Source: Methanomassiliicoccaceae archaeon UBA472 (GTDB lineage Archaea > Thermoplasmatota > Thermoplasmata > Methanomassiliicoccales > UBA472). Taken from it: a stretch of DNA of 64,000 nucleotides. The notes under the pieces were generated by a model. The model was given only the letters and a program-made list of their open reading frames with translations, had not been told where the DNA came from and did not search any database. Made by a program: the position numbers and the translations under genes. Every line of letters starts with the position of its first letter. The stretch's first letter is position 1. The DNA is taken from positions 124,001 through 188,000 of the forward strand of contig DAML01000026.1 in NCBI GenBank assembly GCA_002497075.1, given 5' to 3'. Positions 16,719 through 26,500 of the stretch are shown here, in pieces.

Positions 16719-17711
16719 TCAATCGTTTTCAGCCTTTATAGCTGGCTCGGTACGAAACATGCTGTTGTATGTTTCATTGACCCGGGCGAACGCACGGTCA
16801 GCCTTGGCGCGGCAATAGTACCGCTCCGTCGTCTTCGTCGATGTGTGCCTCATGCTCAACGATACCTGATCTATTGAGACGCCGCCGTCCAACGCCAGCT
16901 GCCCTCCGGTAGGCCGGAAGTCCTTCCACTTGAAGGCGATGCCCGTACGCTTCACTACGTCGTTCTTCAACCGCCCGAACGCCTGCTGTGTGTAGTAGCT
17001 TACGCCATTGCAGGAAACGGCCGGTATCAGCGGTTCCGCGAACGCGATCCCCTTGGACCTGAGCATCTCTTCTCGTGCGCTGAGGTAATCGAGCGCGAAG
17101 GGCCTCAGGACGTCCGGTATCTGCAGGCGGCGAACTTCGCCGTATGAATCCTTGCCTTTCGGATTGGACACCAGGAAGGTCCACTTCCTCACGTCCAAAT
17201 CCCGCACGGACGCCTTCTGCAGCTCTCCCGGGCGCAATTGGAGGAAGGTGCACATGGTGACCGCGAAGCGGCACACCTCGCTCTTCCAACCTCCGAGAGC
17301 CTCGCAGGCATCGATTATCGCCTGCAGCTCCTCCTGCTCCAGGGAGAACGGCTCCCGGTGGTCGCACCCTATGCGGATACGCCCGGTCCTCAGCAGCTCC
17401 TCGATGACGTGATTACCGCCCTCCAGGCACACCTCCTTCAGCAGTTGCGTTTGCTTCCGGACGGTAGACCATTTTGGCGGCATCCCCCTCACCTTCCTGT
17501 TCTTCAATGCCAGATATATCTCGATGGCGTCGTTCCCTGTGAACAGGTAGGGGTTCGAGGTGCTTATCGTGCCCTTGTCATTGAGGTCTTGCACGATCGA
17601 GGCGATGAAGTGCAGTTTGCGCTCCCTCTCCTCTATCGTGCCTTCGCCCAAACGGGCACGGGCGTTCTTCAGGTATTGTCGATAGGCGCACACGAAGGGA
17701 TATCGACCCAT
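16719..17711 (-). CDS. Tyrosine recombinase (integrase)
   Basis: A 330-residue site-specific recombinase. An N-terminal helical core-binding domain (about 1-115) precedes the catalytic domain with R160 in QLRPGEL, R266 in KDFRPTGG (lysine replaces the common histidine before it), H289 in MRHTSTKTT and nucleophile Y298 or Y299. I chose ATG 17711 because GGAGAGG precedes it and the longer frame to 17918 runs through a palindromic site and an unlikely arginine/serine-rich stretch. The gene ends 36 bases from tRNA-Val, the usual place for an integrase that uses the tRNA as att site. Confidence 0.9.
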   Translation of the reverse strand: MGRYPFVCAYRQYLKNARARLGEGTIEERERKLHFIASIVQDLNDKGTISTSNPYLFTGNDAIEIYLALKNRKVRGMPPKWSTVRKQTQLLKEVCLEGGNHVIEELLRTGRIRIGCDHREPFSLEQEELQAIIDACEALGGWKSEVCRFAVTMCTFLQLRPGELQKASVRDLDVRKWTFLVSNPKGKDSYGEVRRLQIPDVLRPFALDYLSAREEMLRSKGIAFAEPLIPAVSCNGVSYYTQQAFGRLKNDVVKRTGIAFKWKDFRPTGGQLALDGGVSIDQVSLSMRHTSTKTTERYYCRAKADRAFARVNETYNSMFRTEPAIKAEND

Positions 17712-17882
17712 TGTCTTCCCTCTCCTGTGCCCTGTCCGGGAACACGTGTTCCGTCGGGAGGAATTCCTTCCTCCTTTCGTATCAGACGTTCCCGAGGCGA
17801 GTTTTCCGCGTTTGAGCGGTATCCTCTCCTTGGAAGGAGAAGAGACGGTGAGATTACTTAAGTCTTGAGCAGGCCAGCTTCT

Positions 17883-17903
17883 CTCATGTGAGTGAATTGC
17901 CGG
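17883..17903. promoter_or_regulatory. Operator-like site 1 (CTCA-TG-TGAG with TGAATT flank)
   Basis: CTCATGTGAG is followed by TGAATTGCCGG. A 16-of-20 match in the same orientation occurs at 19280-19299, and the related CTCGTGTGAG at 18263-18272. It lies about 170 bases upstream of the integrase ATG, in the leader region. Confidence 0.45.
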
Positions 17904-17998
17904 TCTTTTCCTTCTCATTATCTCAGCGCCTTTCTGTTTATCCTGTCACGCTTTCTCCGCCGTTTTCGATAAAAAAAATAATTAAAAAGGGTTTGAGA

Positions 17999-18214
17999 TC
18001 AGGCTTCGTCCGACTCCTCTTCCGCGGATTCGTCCTCGATGTCCTCCTCTGATTCCATGCCGTGGAAGTCCTCGATGTAACGTCGAACAACGTATTCGAG
18101 GAAGTCCTCCACCGACATGTTCTGTTTCTCGGCTATCTCTACTGCCCGCGAACGCACAGGTTCCGGAAAGATCTCTTCAATGCTTTCATACATTATTTCA
18201 TCCTGCTCTCTCAT
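17999..18214 (-). CDS. Small RHH-like DNA-binding protein with acidic tail
   Basis: A 71-residue protein. The middle part RSRAVEIAEKQNMSVEDFLEYVVRRY looks like the two helices of a ribbon-helix-helix repressor, although the leading strand is weak; the last 17 residues are mostly glutamate and aspartate. ATG 18214 or ATG 18193 may start it. It lies next to the integrase in the same direction and its upstream region holds one of the CTCA/TGAG sites, so control of the integrase and of its own promoter is a reasonable guess. Confidence 0.6.
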   Translation of the reverse strand: MREQDEIMYESIEEIFPEPVRSRAVEIAEKQNMSVEDFLEYVVRRYIEDFHGMESEEDIEDESAEEESDEA

Positions 18215-18570
18215 CGATCTCGAAAGAGCATTTGGTATTATTTTGGAAGGTCGTATATATTCCTCGTGTGAGCAGGATTTCCGCTTCTTTTCTGCTCAAT
18301 TTTTTACGATCTGGCCTATCCATATATTTTTAAACAGTTTTGTTACCACAGTGCTCGAGTATTTCCGAAAAATATCGAAATCGGAAATCCTTTGAGACAC
18401 TCAATTATTAATCGATTTTTTAGCCGAATTAAAAAAGTTTTTTTTCAGAGAGTGCGGTGAAAAATCTATAAAAAATGGCTTAGATGTGCAATTCGGACAT
18501 GAGCATTCGCCCAGATCGAAAGAGTAGGAAACTATCGTCCTCTATGTAAGACAAGGTTGGTTGGAAAATG
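18215..18570. other. AT-rich noncoding stretch
   Basis: About 356 bases without a credible gene. It includes TATATA (18254-18259) and the CTCGTGTGAG site near the start of the RHH-like gene, then AT-rich runs (TTTTTT, AAAAAA) up to the end of the cysteine-rich gene. No clear terminator hairpin or RNA gene is visible. Confidence 0.5.
18263..18272. promoter_or_regulatory. Operator-like site 2 (CTCGTGTGAG)
   Basis: Near-palindrome related to site 1, placed about 50 bases upstream of the RHH-like gene's start and next to TATATA, so it could act in autoregulation. The extended TGAATT flank is missing here. Confidence 0.35.
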
Positions 18571-19164
18571 TTATTTCATTCCTATATGGGATTTTCGACG
18601 GCGGAAGATCATTTCGGCCATGCAGTTGTATGCACCGTCAAATGCGCTATCGTTATTCTCCTGCAATGGTGGAAACGACCTTATCTCTCCTTTTGCCAAT
18701 TCCCAATGGGGACAATGTGCTGGACACTCTGAGTTCCCTGGGCCGGGATGGATCAGGCAATCATGATCTCTGATATCTGGATGGGCCAAACAGAAACACC
18801 TGATGAACTCCTGCGGTGGGATGGCATGGAAAATGCATAATCTTCCCGCATACTGCTTACTGCACTTTGAACAATTATTGAATGGAACGTTCTCGAGCAC
18901 CATTTTAGCATGTTCGTTGACCGTTTTGATCGACAACGCGAATTCTTGGTAAAACAGATCCGGGTCTTCATCCATCATTATGCTTTCACCCCGGGCGGTC
19001 ATCCATATGTTATATGGCCATGATGACATGGTTGTTGTCACAGAGTCTTCAGTTCTCAGAGAGTCGACCTCCCTCCCTGTTCTGTGCAGTTTCATGAGTC
19101 CGTGGCGCATGGCACAACATAGCGCACCTTCCTCGGGTCTTTTCTGGACTTCTTCATTCGCCAT
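18571..19164 (-). CDS. Unknown cysteine- and histidine-rich protein
   Basis: A 197-residue protein I do not recognise. The C-terminal half is dense in possible metal ligands: CSKCSKQYAGRLCIFH, then CFCLAH, DHDCLIH and ECPAHCPHW. Spacing suggests at least two zinc or iron-sulfur sites. The N-terminal half contains two more cysteines (ALCCAMRH) and a helical stretch. No signal peptide or membrane helix. ATG 19164 was chosen over a start at 19173. It belongs to the element and has no visible partner. Confidence 0.55.
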   Translation of the reverse strand: MANEEVQKRPEEGALCCAMRHGLMKLHRTGREVDSLRTEDSVTTTMSSWPYNIWMTARGESIMMDEDPDLFYQEFALSIKTVNEHAKMVLENVPFNNCSKCSKQYAGRLCIFHAIPPQEFIRCFCLAHPDIRDHDCLIHPGPGNSECPAHCPHWELAKGEIRSFPPLQENNDSAFDGAYNCMAEMIFRRRKSHIGMK

Positions 19165-19279
19165 ATCGATCATTTCATACCCATTCCTATTCCATCAACG
19201 ACCATTAGAATCTATTGAGGTTAACGATATAGTTGAGTTGATACATATTTTTATTTTATTATTATAAACCCAATTTCAC

Positions 19280-19299
19280 TCACATGAGTGAATTACTGG
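19280..19299. promoter_or_regulatory. Operator-like site 3 (CTCA-CA-TGAG with TGAATT flank)
   Basis: TCACATGAGTGAATTACTGG matches site 1 at 16 of 20 positions; the CTCACATGAG core is the reverse complement of the core of site 1. It is just upstream of the AT-rich promoter (19320-19340) of the gene at 19359. Confidence 0.45.
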
Positions 19300-19358
19300 C
19301 TATCGAAAATTAGGGTCAAATTAATATATTTATATTTGTTAGTTGAGAGTTGGTAAAA

Positions 19359-19682
19359 ATGATAAAAACGAAAAGGAACAGAATCGAAAAGAATGATGCC
19401 AAACTCGATTTAGAAAAGATCAAGGTCGGAGATGTGGTGGCCATCGAGTGGCTTGACGTCCACGCATACGAGAGAATACGGTTGGACGAGATCCGTGACC
19501 TTGAAGAGCCCGGCGCCACTCGTTGCTGGGGAGCGGTGGTCCGGCTGTCGGAAAGTTACATCTTCATCGCCCACGAGATCGGCGATAATGATGCGGATGG
19601 AGTATGGATTGAAGCTCTGCCCTACGGGATGATCCGTTCATGTAATATTATCAGTTGTGTTGAGATCGAACTTGATCAGTAG
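19359..19682 (+). CDS. Unknown 107-residue protein of the element
   Basis: A soluble protein with a lysine-rich N-terminus followed by a beta-rich, SH3-like stretch: KVGDVVAIEWLDVHAYERIR, then GAVVRLSESYIFIAHEIGDND and GVWIEALPYGMIRSCNII. This looks like a small barrel, but I cannot name a family. ATG 19359 sits about 25 bases after TATATTTATATTT, which fits a leaderless transcript; the preceding operator-like site may control it. Ends in TAG, followed by a small terminator. Confidence 0.6.
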   Translation: MIKTKRNRIEKNDAKLDLEKIKVGDVVAIEWLDVHAYERIRLDEIRDLEEPGATRCWGAVVRLSESYIFIAHEIGDNDADGVWIEALPYGMIRSCNIISCVEIELDQ

Positions 19683-19704
19683 CAGGATAATAAAAGTGGG
19701 TTGT

Positions 19705-19720
19705 GACTTCAGTCTTTTTT
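19705..19720 (+). terminator. Small hairpin and T-run after the 19359 gene
   Basis: GACT-TC-AGTC followed by six T residues, 22 bases after the stop codon. Confidence 0.4.
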
Positions 19721-20521
19721 GTCGACTTAAAGCGATTGAACATTTCTTCTCTATAACGGGTCAGCACTCCACAGTAACAGTTCAGTTGAATTTTCGACTC
19801 AACTCAACCATCGTTCACACAGGATTCGTCTTCTGGCCGCCTCATTATTAAAGTCTTCAAAGACTTTCAAAAAAGTGAAAAAGACTTACATTCGATGCCT
19901 AATGAATAAATGACTTCTGTCAGAGTCTTTCTTTTAATTTGAAGGATGACTGTAATGTTGGTTTAATAAACTCCATCATCAAAGACAGACCCTCTGTCAT
20001 TTCATTTACAGATCGTCCCCGTTGATCACCAAGACAACATTACACGTTGGGGGGGGGTCTCAAAACGAATGGGATATTATGTTTAATCAACTCCACCTAA
20101 TGATAGGAGAAAATTCGTAATAATCCCGAACTCACCAGTTGATGGTGCTATTCGAACGAAATAATTTGGTGAATAGATGCTGACGTATTGGTGTCCAGTA
20201 CTGAAAGCATCAACGTTTCTACTACAGAACGACATAGTTGGGTGTCAAGGAAATGTAGGATCACATAATGGGCGTTCCGGGAGGAGGAGAACGCTGCTTC
20301 ATACGCAACAAAGGGCATTCCGGTGCAAAAGATTGAACGTTTGCGGTCCATGCTGCAGGGAACGATGACCACTCACGCTCGTAGGAATCAGAATGGTTCG
20401 ATGCTCCATCAATCATACCATCGGAAACGACAGCCAAACCGGCATGGTAGGTTATGATTCCGTCGATAGCATATGTCAAATCCATCGTTTACGACAACAA
20501 TTATTATTTTTAGAAACATAG

Positions 20522-20536
20522 GTATATAATTTAAAT
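20522..20536 (+). promoter_or_regulatory. TATA region of the giant surface protein gene
   Basis: GTATATAATTTAAAT lies 35-50 bases before ATG 20571. A GGGGAAGAAGG ribosome-binding sequence directly precedes the ATG, so this message has a short leader instead of being leaderless. Confidence 0.5.
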
Positions 20537-20570
20537 ATCAAACAATGTCCTCTTCATCCGGGGAAGAAGG

Positions 20571-23500
20571 ATGAGGGAAGCCAGCCTCAAATTGATTAGC
20601 GTAGCTTGTGCTCTGATCATGGTCCTGACCGTGTTTCAGGTAACGACGACGAACGCATCTGCTAGCGATCCAGGCGAGATCGCAGAAATCAATCCGACAA
20701 TACACGATCACCGTCAATTGACCATCTCGAACGAAGGAGCAGTGTCTCCGGCATCGGCGATGTCATCGGAAGGAACGCTCCATGTGGTTTGGGTGGACAT
20801 GACCTCAAGCGGTGTAGAACTTAGTTATAAGCAATCCATCGACAACGGAACCTACTTCACTCCCGATCTTATAATATCCTCAAATTTCTATTCCATAACA
20901 AACATTTCTATTTCCTGCCAGAACGACCTGGATATAGGCATTGCGTTCGAAGGATGCCTGGACGAAAGTTCGGATCCCACGGTCTATCTGTTGTGCTCAT
21001 CCAACGGTGGCCTGTCTTGGAGCCAAGCGTACCAACTGTGCGAGGGTTCCTCTCCATCAGTGTTTGCGAGGAACGGGTGCCTTTATCTCGGACTAACAAG
21101 ACCATACAACAATTCCTTCGTTTTCTCCATATTGAACTTCACGATAGATGACAACGAGGTTGTGAACAGCGCATCAATGATATCCCTGTCGATCGGTGAA
21201 GGCTTCGGGAAGATCACTGGTGATGAGTCAGAAATATATTATGCGGTCCGATGCAGCGATGGTATAACCTATGGAAGCATAGACTACGACGGGCACCAGG
21301 TCGATACCAGCAGGTATGTCAGGAACATATACTCTGGTAATGTGTCAGACCTCGATATGCTTCTCAGCGATGACAGGCTATTCATCGTCTGGTCACTCAA
21401 CGACGATGTTGATGCATACATCTTTGGTCTGATCTCATCAAGCGATCATCAATCCTGGGCCGGAATTGATGTCTCGAACGCCGAGGGTGGTTTCGGGTCG
21501 GTCTCTGTCACTGCCTGCAGCACAGGTTTTTTCGTCGCCTGGGAGAATGATACCAAGGCATGGACGGAGATAACCGCGTCTCAGCTATCTTCGGATGGTA
21601 CCATCACCATCGATGCGATGCGGCTATCCACCGATCGCGTAGAATCGGCGTGCCCTTCGGTCACGACCGATGCGAACGGAGAGGTGGCCGGCATATGGGT
21701 CGAAGAGCACTACCAGACCACGGAACTGTTCTTCTTCCAGGACATCCTTTTCAAATCCCTCGACATTCGTTCGATGGAGGAATACATCGCCTCTTTGGAT
21801 GACGATATCTTCACCAGTTCAACAGCCAGACCCGAGCTTATCGCATCGATCGAACTTATTACGGGGTGCATGGACAATGCTGACGATGAGGGTGCCATAA
21901 CCGAGATCGGGTCCCTATTGTCTAAGGTCGACGGGTTCATTGGTGGGGCAACGGGCAACGACCTCATAGATTCGTTCCCAGTTCAGATCAGGATATATGA
22001 TGTGCTATTGTCTGTAAGAGATACGCTGTCAAGCAGCGAATGCCCGACGGGCATGGCGATCTCGAACCTTGCATCCGCACGTGACAGCAATTCAGCCGTA
22101 ATCACATGGACGACATCCTCTGACGCCACATCTGTCGTGGAATACGGCATCGATCCATCCTACGGGAGCATCGCCACCGGCGTGAGTGGGACCTCGCACA
22201 CAGTAACGATCACAGGGCTGTCCGCCTCCACCACCTACTACTACAAAGCCAGATCGATGTCTACGATCGATCCGTCGTACACAGCAAGCAGTGCTTCAAC
22301 TTTCACGACGGATGACAGCCTGAACTTTATACGTGCTCTCGGCACCGATTCCGATGTCATCTATATCTCCTCTTCATCAGTCCGTATTCGATGGACAACG
22401 TCAATAGAAAGCACATCCGTCGTTGATTATGGGCCCACATCTTCATATGGCAACACAGTCGACGGAACCAGCGGCGTTTCGCACTCCGTGACGATAACTG
22501 GACTATTGGCGGAAACGCTGTACCATTACAGGGTCAGATCTGTGTCATTGTCCGATCCATCGGATATGATCAGCGGCACCGATGCCAACTTCACCACGAA
22601 CGCCGCCGAGGTCTCCAGCGCCACGGTCACGGTCCTGAGCTCAAGCTCCGTCACCATCGCCTGGGCGACCTCCCTTACCAGCACATCCTATGTCGATTAT
22701 GGCAATACCTCGTCATACGGGAGCACCGCAACAGGAACGAACGGCACATCGCACTCGGTTACTCTTACTGGACTATTGGCGGCTACCGCATACCATTTCA
22801 GGGTAAGGTCCATATCCTTGACCAACGACACGAACGTGGATTGCAGCGCTGACGGATCATTCACCACAGGTTCTGCAGAGATATCCAGCGTAACGGTAAC
22901 GATGAGCGGTTCCTCCGTCACCATCACCTGGACGACCACGTCCACGCGCACCACGGTGGTTGAATACGGCACCGACTCTTCATATGGGAACATCATGACT
23001 GGAGTGAGCGGCACTTCGCACTGGGTGACCATCACAGGACTTTATCCCTCCACGACGTATCATTTCAGGGCGAAATCTGTCTCGACCTCCACCTATTACA
23101 GTACCGACAGGACATTCACCACAGGCATTTCTGCAATATCAGACATAGTGATCTCGATAGGATCGACATCCACCATCATCACCTGGACGACCTCCTCTCC
23201 AAGCGGAACGTCGGAGATCGAATACGGAACCGATTCCTCCTACGGATGCTCAGCGACCGGTACGACGTCTGGCAATTCGCACACTGTAACCTTGACGGGG
23301 CTCTCCTCGTCCACGACGTATTATTTCCGAGCGAAGACAGTGCGCAGTCAGGACATTTACTACAGCGTTGAAACGGTCTTTTCCACCCCAGCTATCACTA
23401 TCAGCGACATAAGTATAATCTCCGTCAGCCCCAGCTCGATTGCCATCACCTGGACCACATCCCTCAGTGGTACGTCCGTGGTAGATTACGGCACGACTAC

Positions 23501-26500
23501 ATTATACGGGAGCACGGTCACAGGTACGACCGGGACGTCACACTCGGTGACGCTCACTGGGCTTTCCTCAACGACCACCTATCACTTCAGGGTACGGTCA
23601 GTCTCTGCTACTAACTCATCAGATACTGTGAACAGCAATGATTCTACCTTCAGATCGGGTATGATAATATCCGGCATCACAGTTACATCAATCAATTCCA
23701 TAACTGTAACCATCGCATGGGCGAATTCAGATGGCTGTACTTCGGTGATAGAGTACGGTACGACAGTATCATACGGCTCCTCCATATCGGATGGTAATAA
23801 TACGTCCCATTCCGTGACGCTCACTGGTCTCTCGCCATCCACGACTTACCATTACCGCATCAAATTGATTTCCGAGACCGACCCATCAGATGTTACTCCC
23901 AGCCTTGACAGAACCTTCACGACAAACCCATCTGAGATATATGTCACCACGGTGTCCGGTATCAGCTCTACATCTGTCACCATAACATGGACTACGGCAT
24001 CCATCGGTACATCGGTGATAGATTACGGTACGACAGCATCATACGGTAACACGGCCACGGGCACCAGCGGTACATCACACTCGGTGATTCTGACCGGCCT
24101 TACATACAACACCACCTACCACTTCAGGGCGAAGTCCGTGCTTTCCTCCTCGACCTATTACAGCGCCGATACGACGTTCACCACCAACTCTCCCGAGATC
24201 ACCGATGTCGCGATCACGATCAACTCCGGTTCGATAGTTATCTCCTGGACCACTTCGTCAAGAGGCACATCAGTGGTCGAATACGGGGTCACAACGTCAT
24301 ATGGAAGCACGGTCACTGATGATACCAGCACCTACTCGCATTCGGTGACCATCACAGGACTGCCCACTGCCACCACATATCATTTCAGGGCGAAGTCAGT
24401 GATCTATAGCCAATCGGCCTATAGCGCTGACACGACATTTACCACTGCTGGAATCACGATATCCTCCATCTCCCTCACGAATGTCAATTCGAACTCCGTC
24501 AAAATAACATGGACAACATCGGCAAGTGGTACATCGACTGTCGAATACGGTGCTACATCATCTTACGGGCTCACAGCCATTAGTTCTGGCGGAACATCTC
24601 ACTCAGTAACGCTTACGGGACTGTCACCGGCAACGACATACCATTACCGGGTGGTATCAACATCCGCGACCACCTCGTCCGATACAGCATACAGTACCGA
24701 TTCGACGTTCACATCAATACCCGCAGAGGTGTCCAGCGTTACGGTCACTATTAGTTACACCTCTGTAACATTCGTATGGAACACCGGGGCCACAATGACG
24801 TCCGTTGTAGAATATGGCACAACATCGTCATATGGAAGCACCGCGACAGGTAATGATGGGACGCACCATTCCGTGACCATTACGAACATTCCATCTGCTG
24901 CAACATACCACTTCCGAGTGGTGTCATCCAAACTGAATTCGGATCACGTGACGTATCAGTACGCATACAGTGCTGATTCGATGTTCACCATATCCGCCTT
25001 GACCATATCAGATGTCGTAGTTACACCTGTCAACTCCATAACCGTCACCATCGCATGGAACACCTCTATCAGTGGCACGTCTGTTATTGAATATGGTACT
25101 GATTCTTCTTACGGGTGTTCAGTCACCGGAACCAGCGGCAATGGTAGGTATCATTCTGTTTCCTTGACGAGCCTTTCCGCATCCACCACTTACCACTACA
25201 GGATCGTATCAGCATCATTGACCAACTCCTCCGATATCGCGTACAGCGCCGATTCCACATTCACCACGGGAGCAGCCGAGATATCCAATGTGATAGTGAC
25301 CCTCCTAGGTTCCAATTCCGCCTCCATAACATGGACGACGGTGCGCAGCAGTACGTCCGTGGTTGAATTCGGGTTAACATCCTCTTATGGGAGCACTGCT
25401 ACGGGTAACAGCAACACTCTAGCGCACTCGGTGACGCTGACCGGTCTTTCGTCTGCGACCGTCTATCATTTCAGAGCGAAATCCGTGACCACTCTGTACG
25501 GGACATACTACAGCGAGGATATTACCTTCAATACGCCCGCCATTGCGATGTCCAGCGTCACCGCCGTCCATGTTTCCTCCACTTCGGTCAATATTATATG
25601 GACCACGTCGATAAGTGGCACGTCCGTGGTCGAATATGGCACGAACTCGTCGTATGGAAGTACAATAACGGGCACGAGCGGAACTTCGCATTGTGTTGCA
25701 TTAACAGGACTACCATCTGACGTCATCTATCATTTCCGAGTAAGATCCGCCTCGACAACGAACTCCTCCGATATCACCTGCAGCAATGACAGCACCTTCA
25801 GATGTGGTATCACTGTGTCCAATATAGCTGTGATTCCAGTCAGTTCTACATCAGTCACCATAACATGGACCACATCTCTAAGTGGCACATCCGTGGCAAA
25901 TTACGGTGCGACAACATCATACGGGAGCACGGCAACGGGCTCTAGCGGTACATCTCACTCGGTGACTCTGACCGGGCTTACATACAGCACCACCTATCAC
26001 TTCAGGGTCAGGTCAACGTCCGCGACCAATTCATCGGATATCGCATTCGGGAACGACAGCACGTTCCGTTCAGGAATCGCTGTATCCAACGTCAGATGCA
26101 CCGTCGGTACGAATTCCGCCACCGTCACCTGGACGACATCCATCAGCGGCTCTACGGTCGTCGAATACGGCCCCACCTCATCATACGGTTACACAAAGAC
26201 CAGCTGGAGCAGTGGTACTTCTCATTCGGTGACGATCACCGGCCTATCATCCGCTACCACCTACCATTTCCGGGTCAAATCCGTATCTTCCACGCACTCT
26301 TCGGATATCGGTTACAGCAATGATAGCACGTTCGTTACACCAGCAATAACGATATCTGATATTGCGTATGGTGTTTCAGGTCCTTCCGCGGTCATAACAT
26401 GGACGACCTCCGTAACCGGGTCATCGGTCGTCGAGTACGGTTTGACGACCGGATACGGCAATACGGTCTCGGACACAAGGAACGTGCTGAGCCACAGTGT

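Larger units (their letters stand above)
19683..20570. other. 888-base region with no sure gene; possible decayed gene
   Basis: Holds the terminator above, a near-perfect inverted repeat AAAGTCTT-CA-AAGACTTT (19850-19867), a run of nine G residues (20049-20057) and AT-rich DNA. On the minus strand two frames could be pieces of one frameshifted gene: 20261-20485 starts with an ATG after a TATA-like stretch and runs 74 residues, and a second frame (20148-20372) continues for 74 residues past it. Neither piece resembles a known family, so I do not call it a gene. The last 85 bases form the giant gene's promoter region. Confidence 0.4.

Noticed and set aside
18117..18395. Plus-strand frame across the RHH-like gene
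   Set aside because: Mirror frame in AT-rich DNA without start context.
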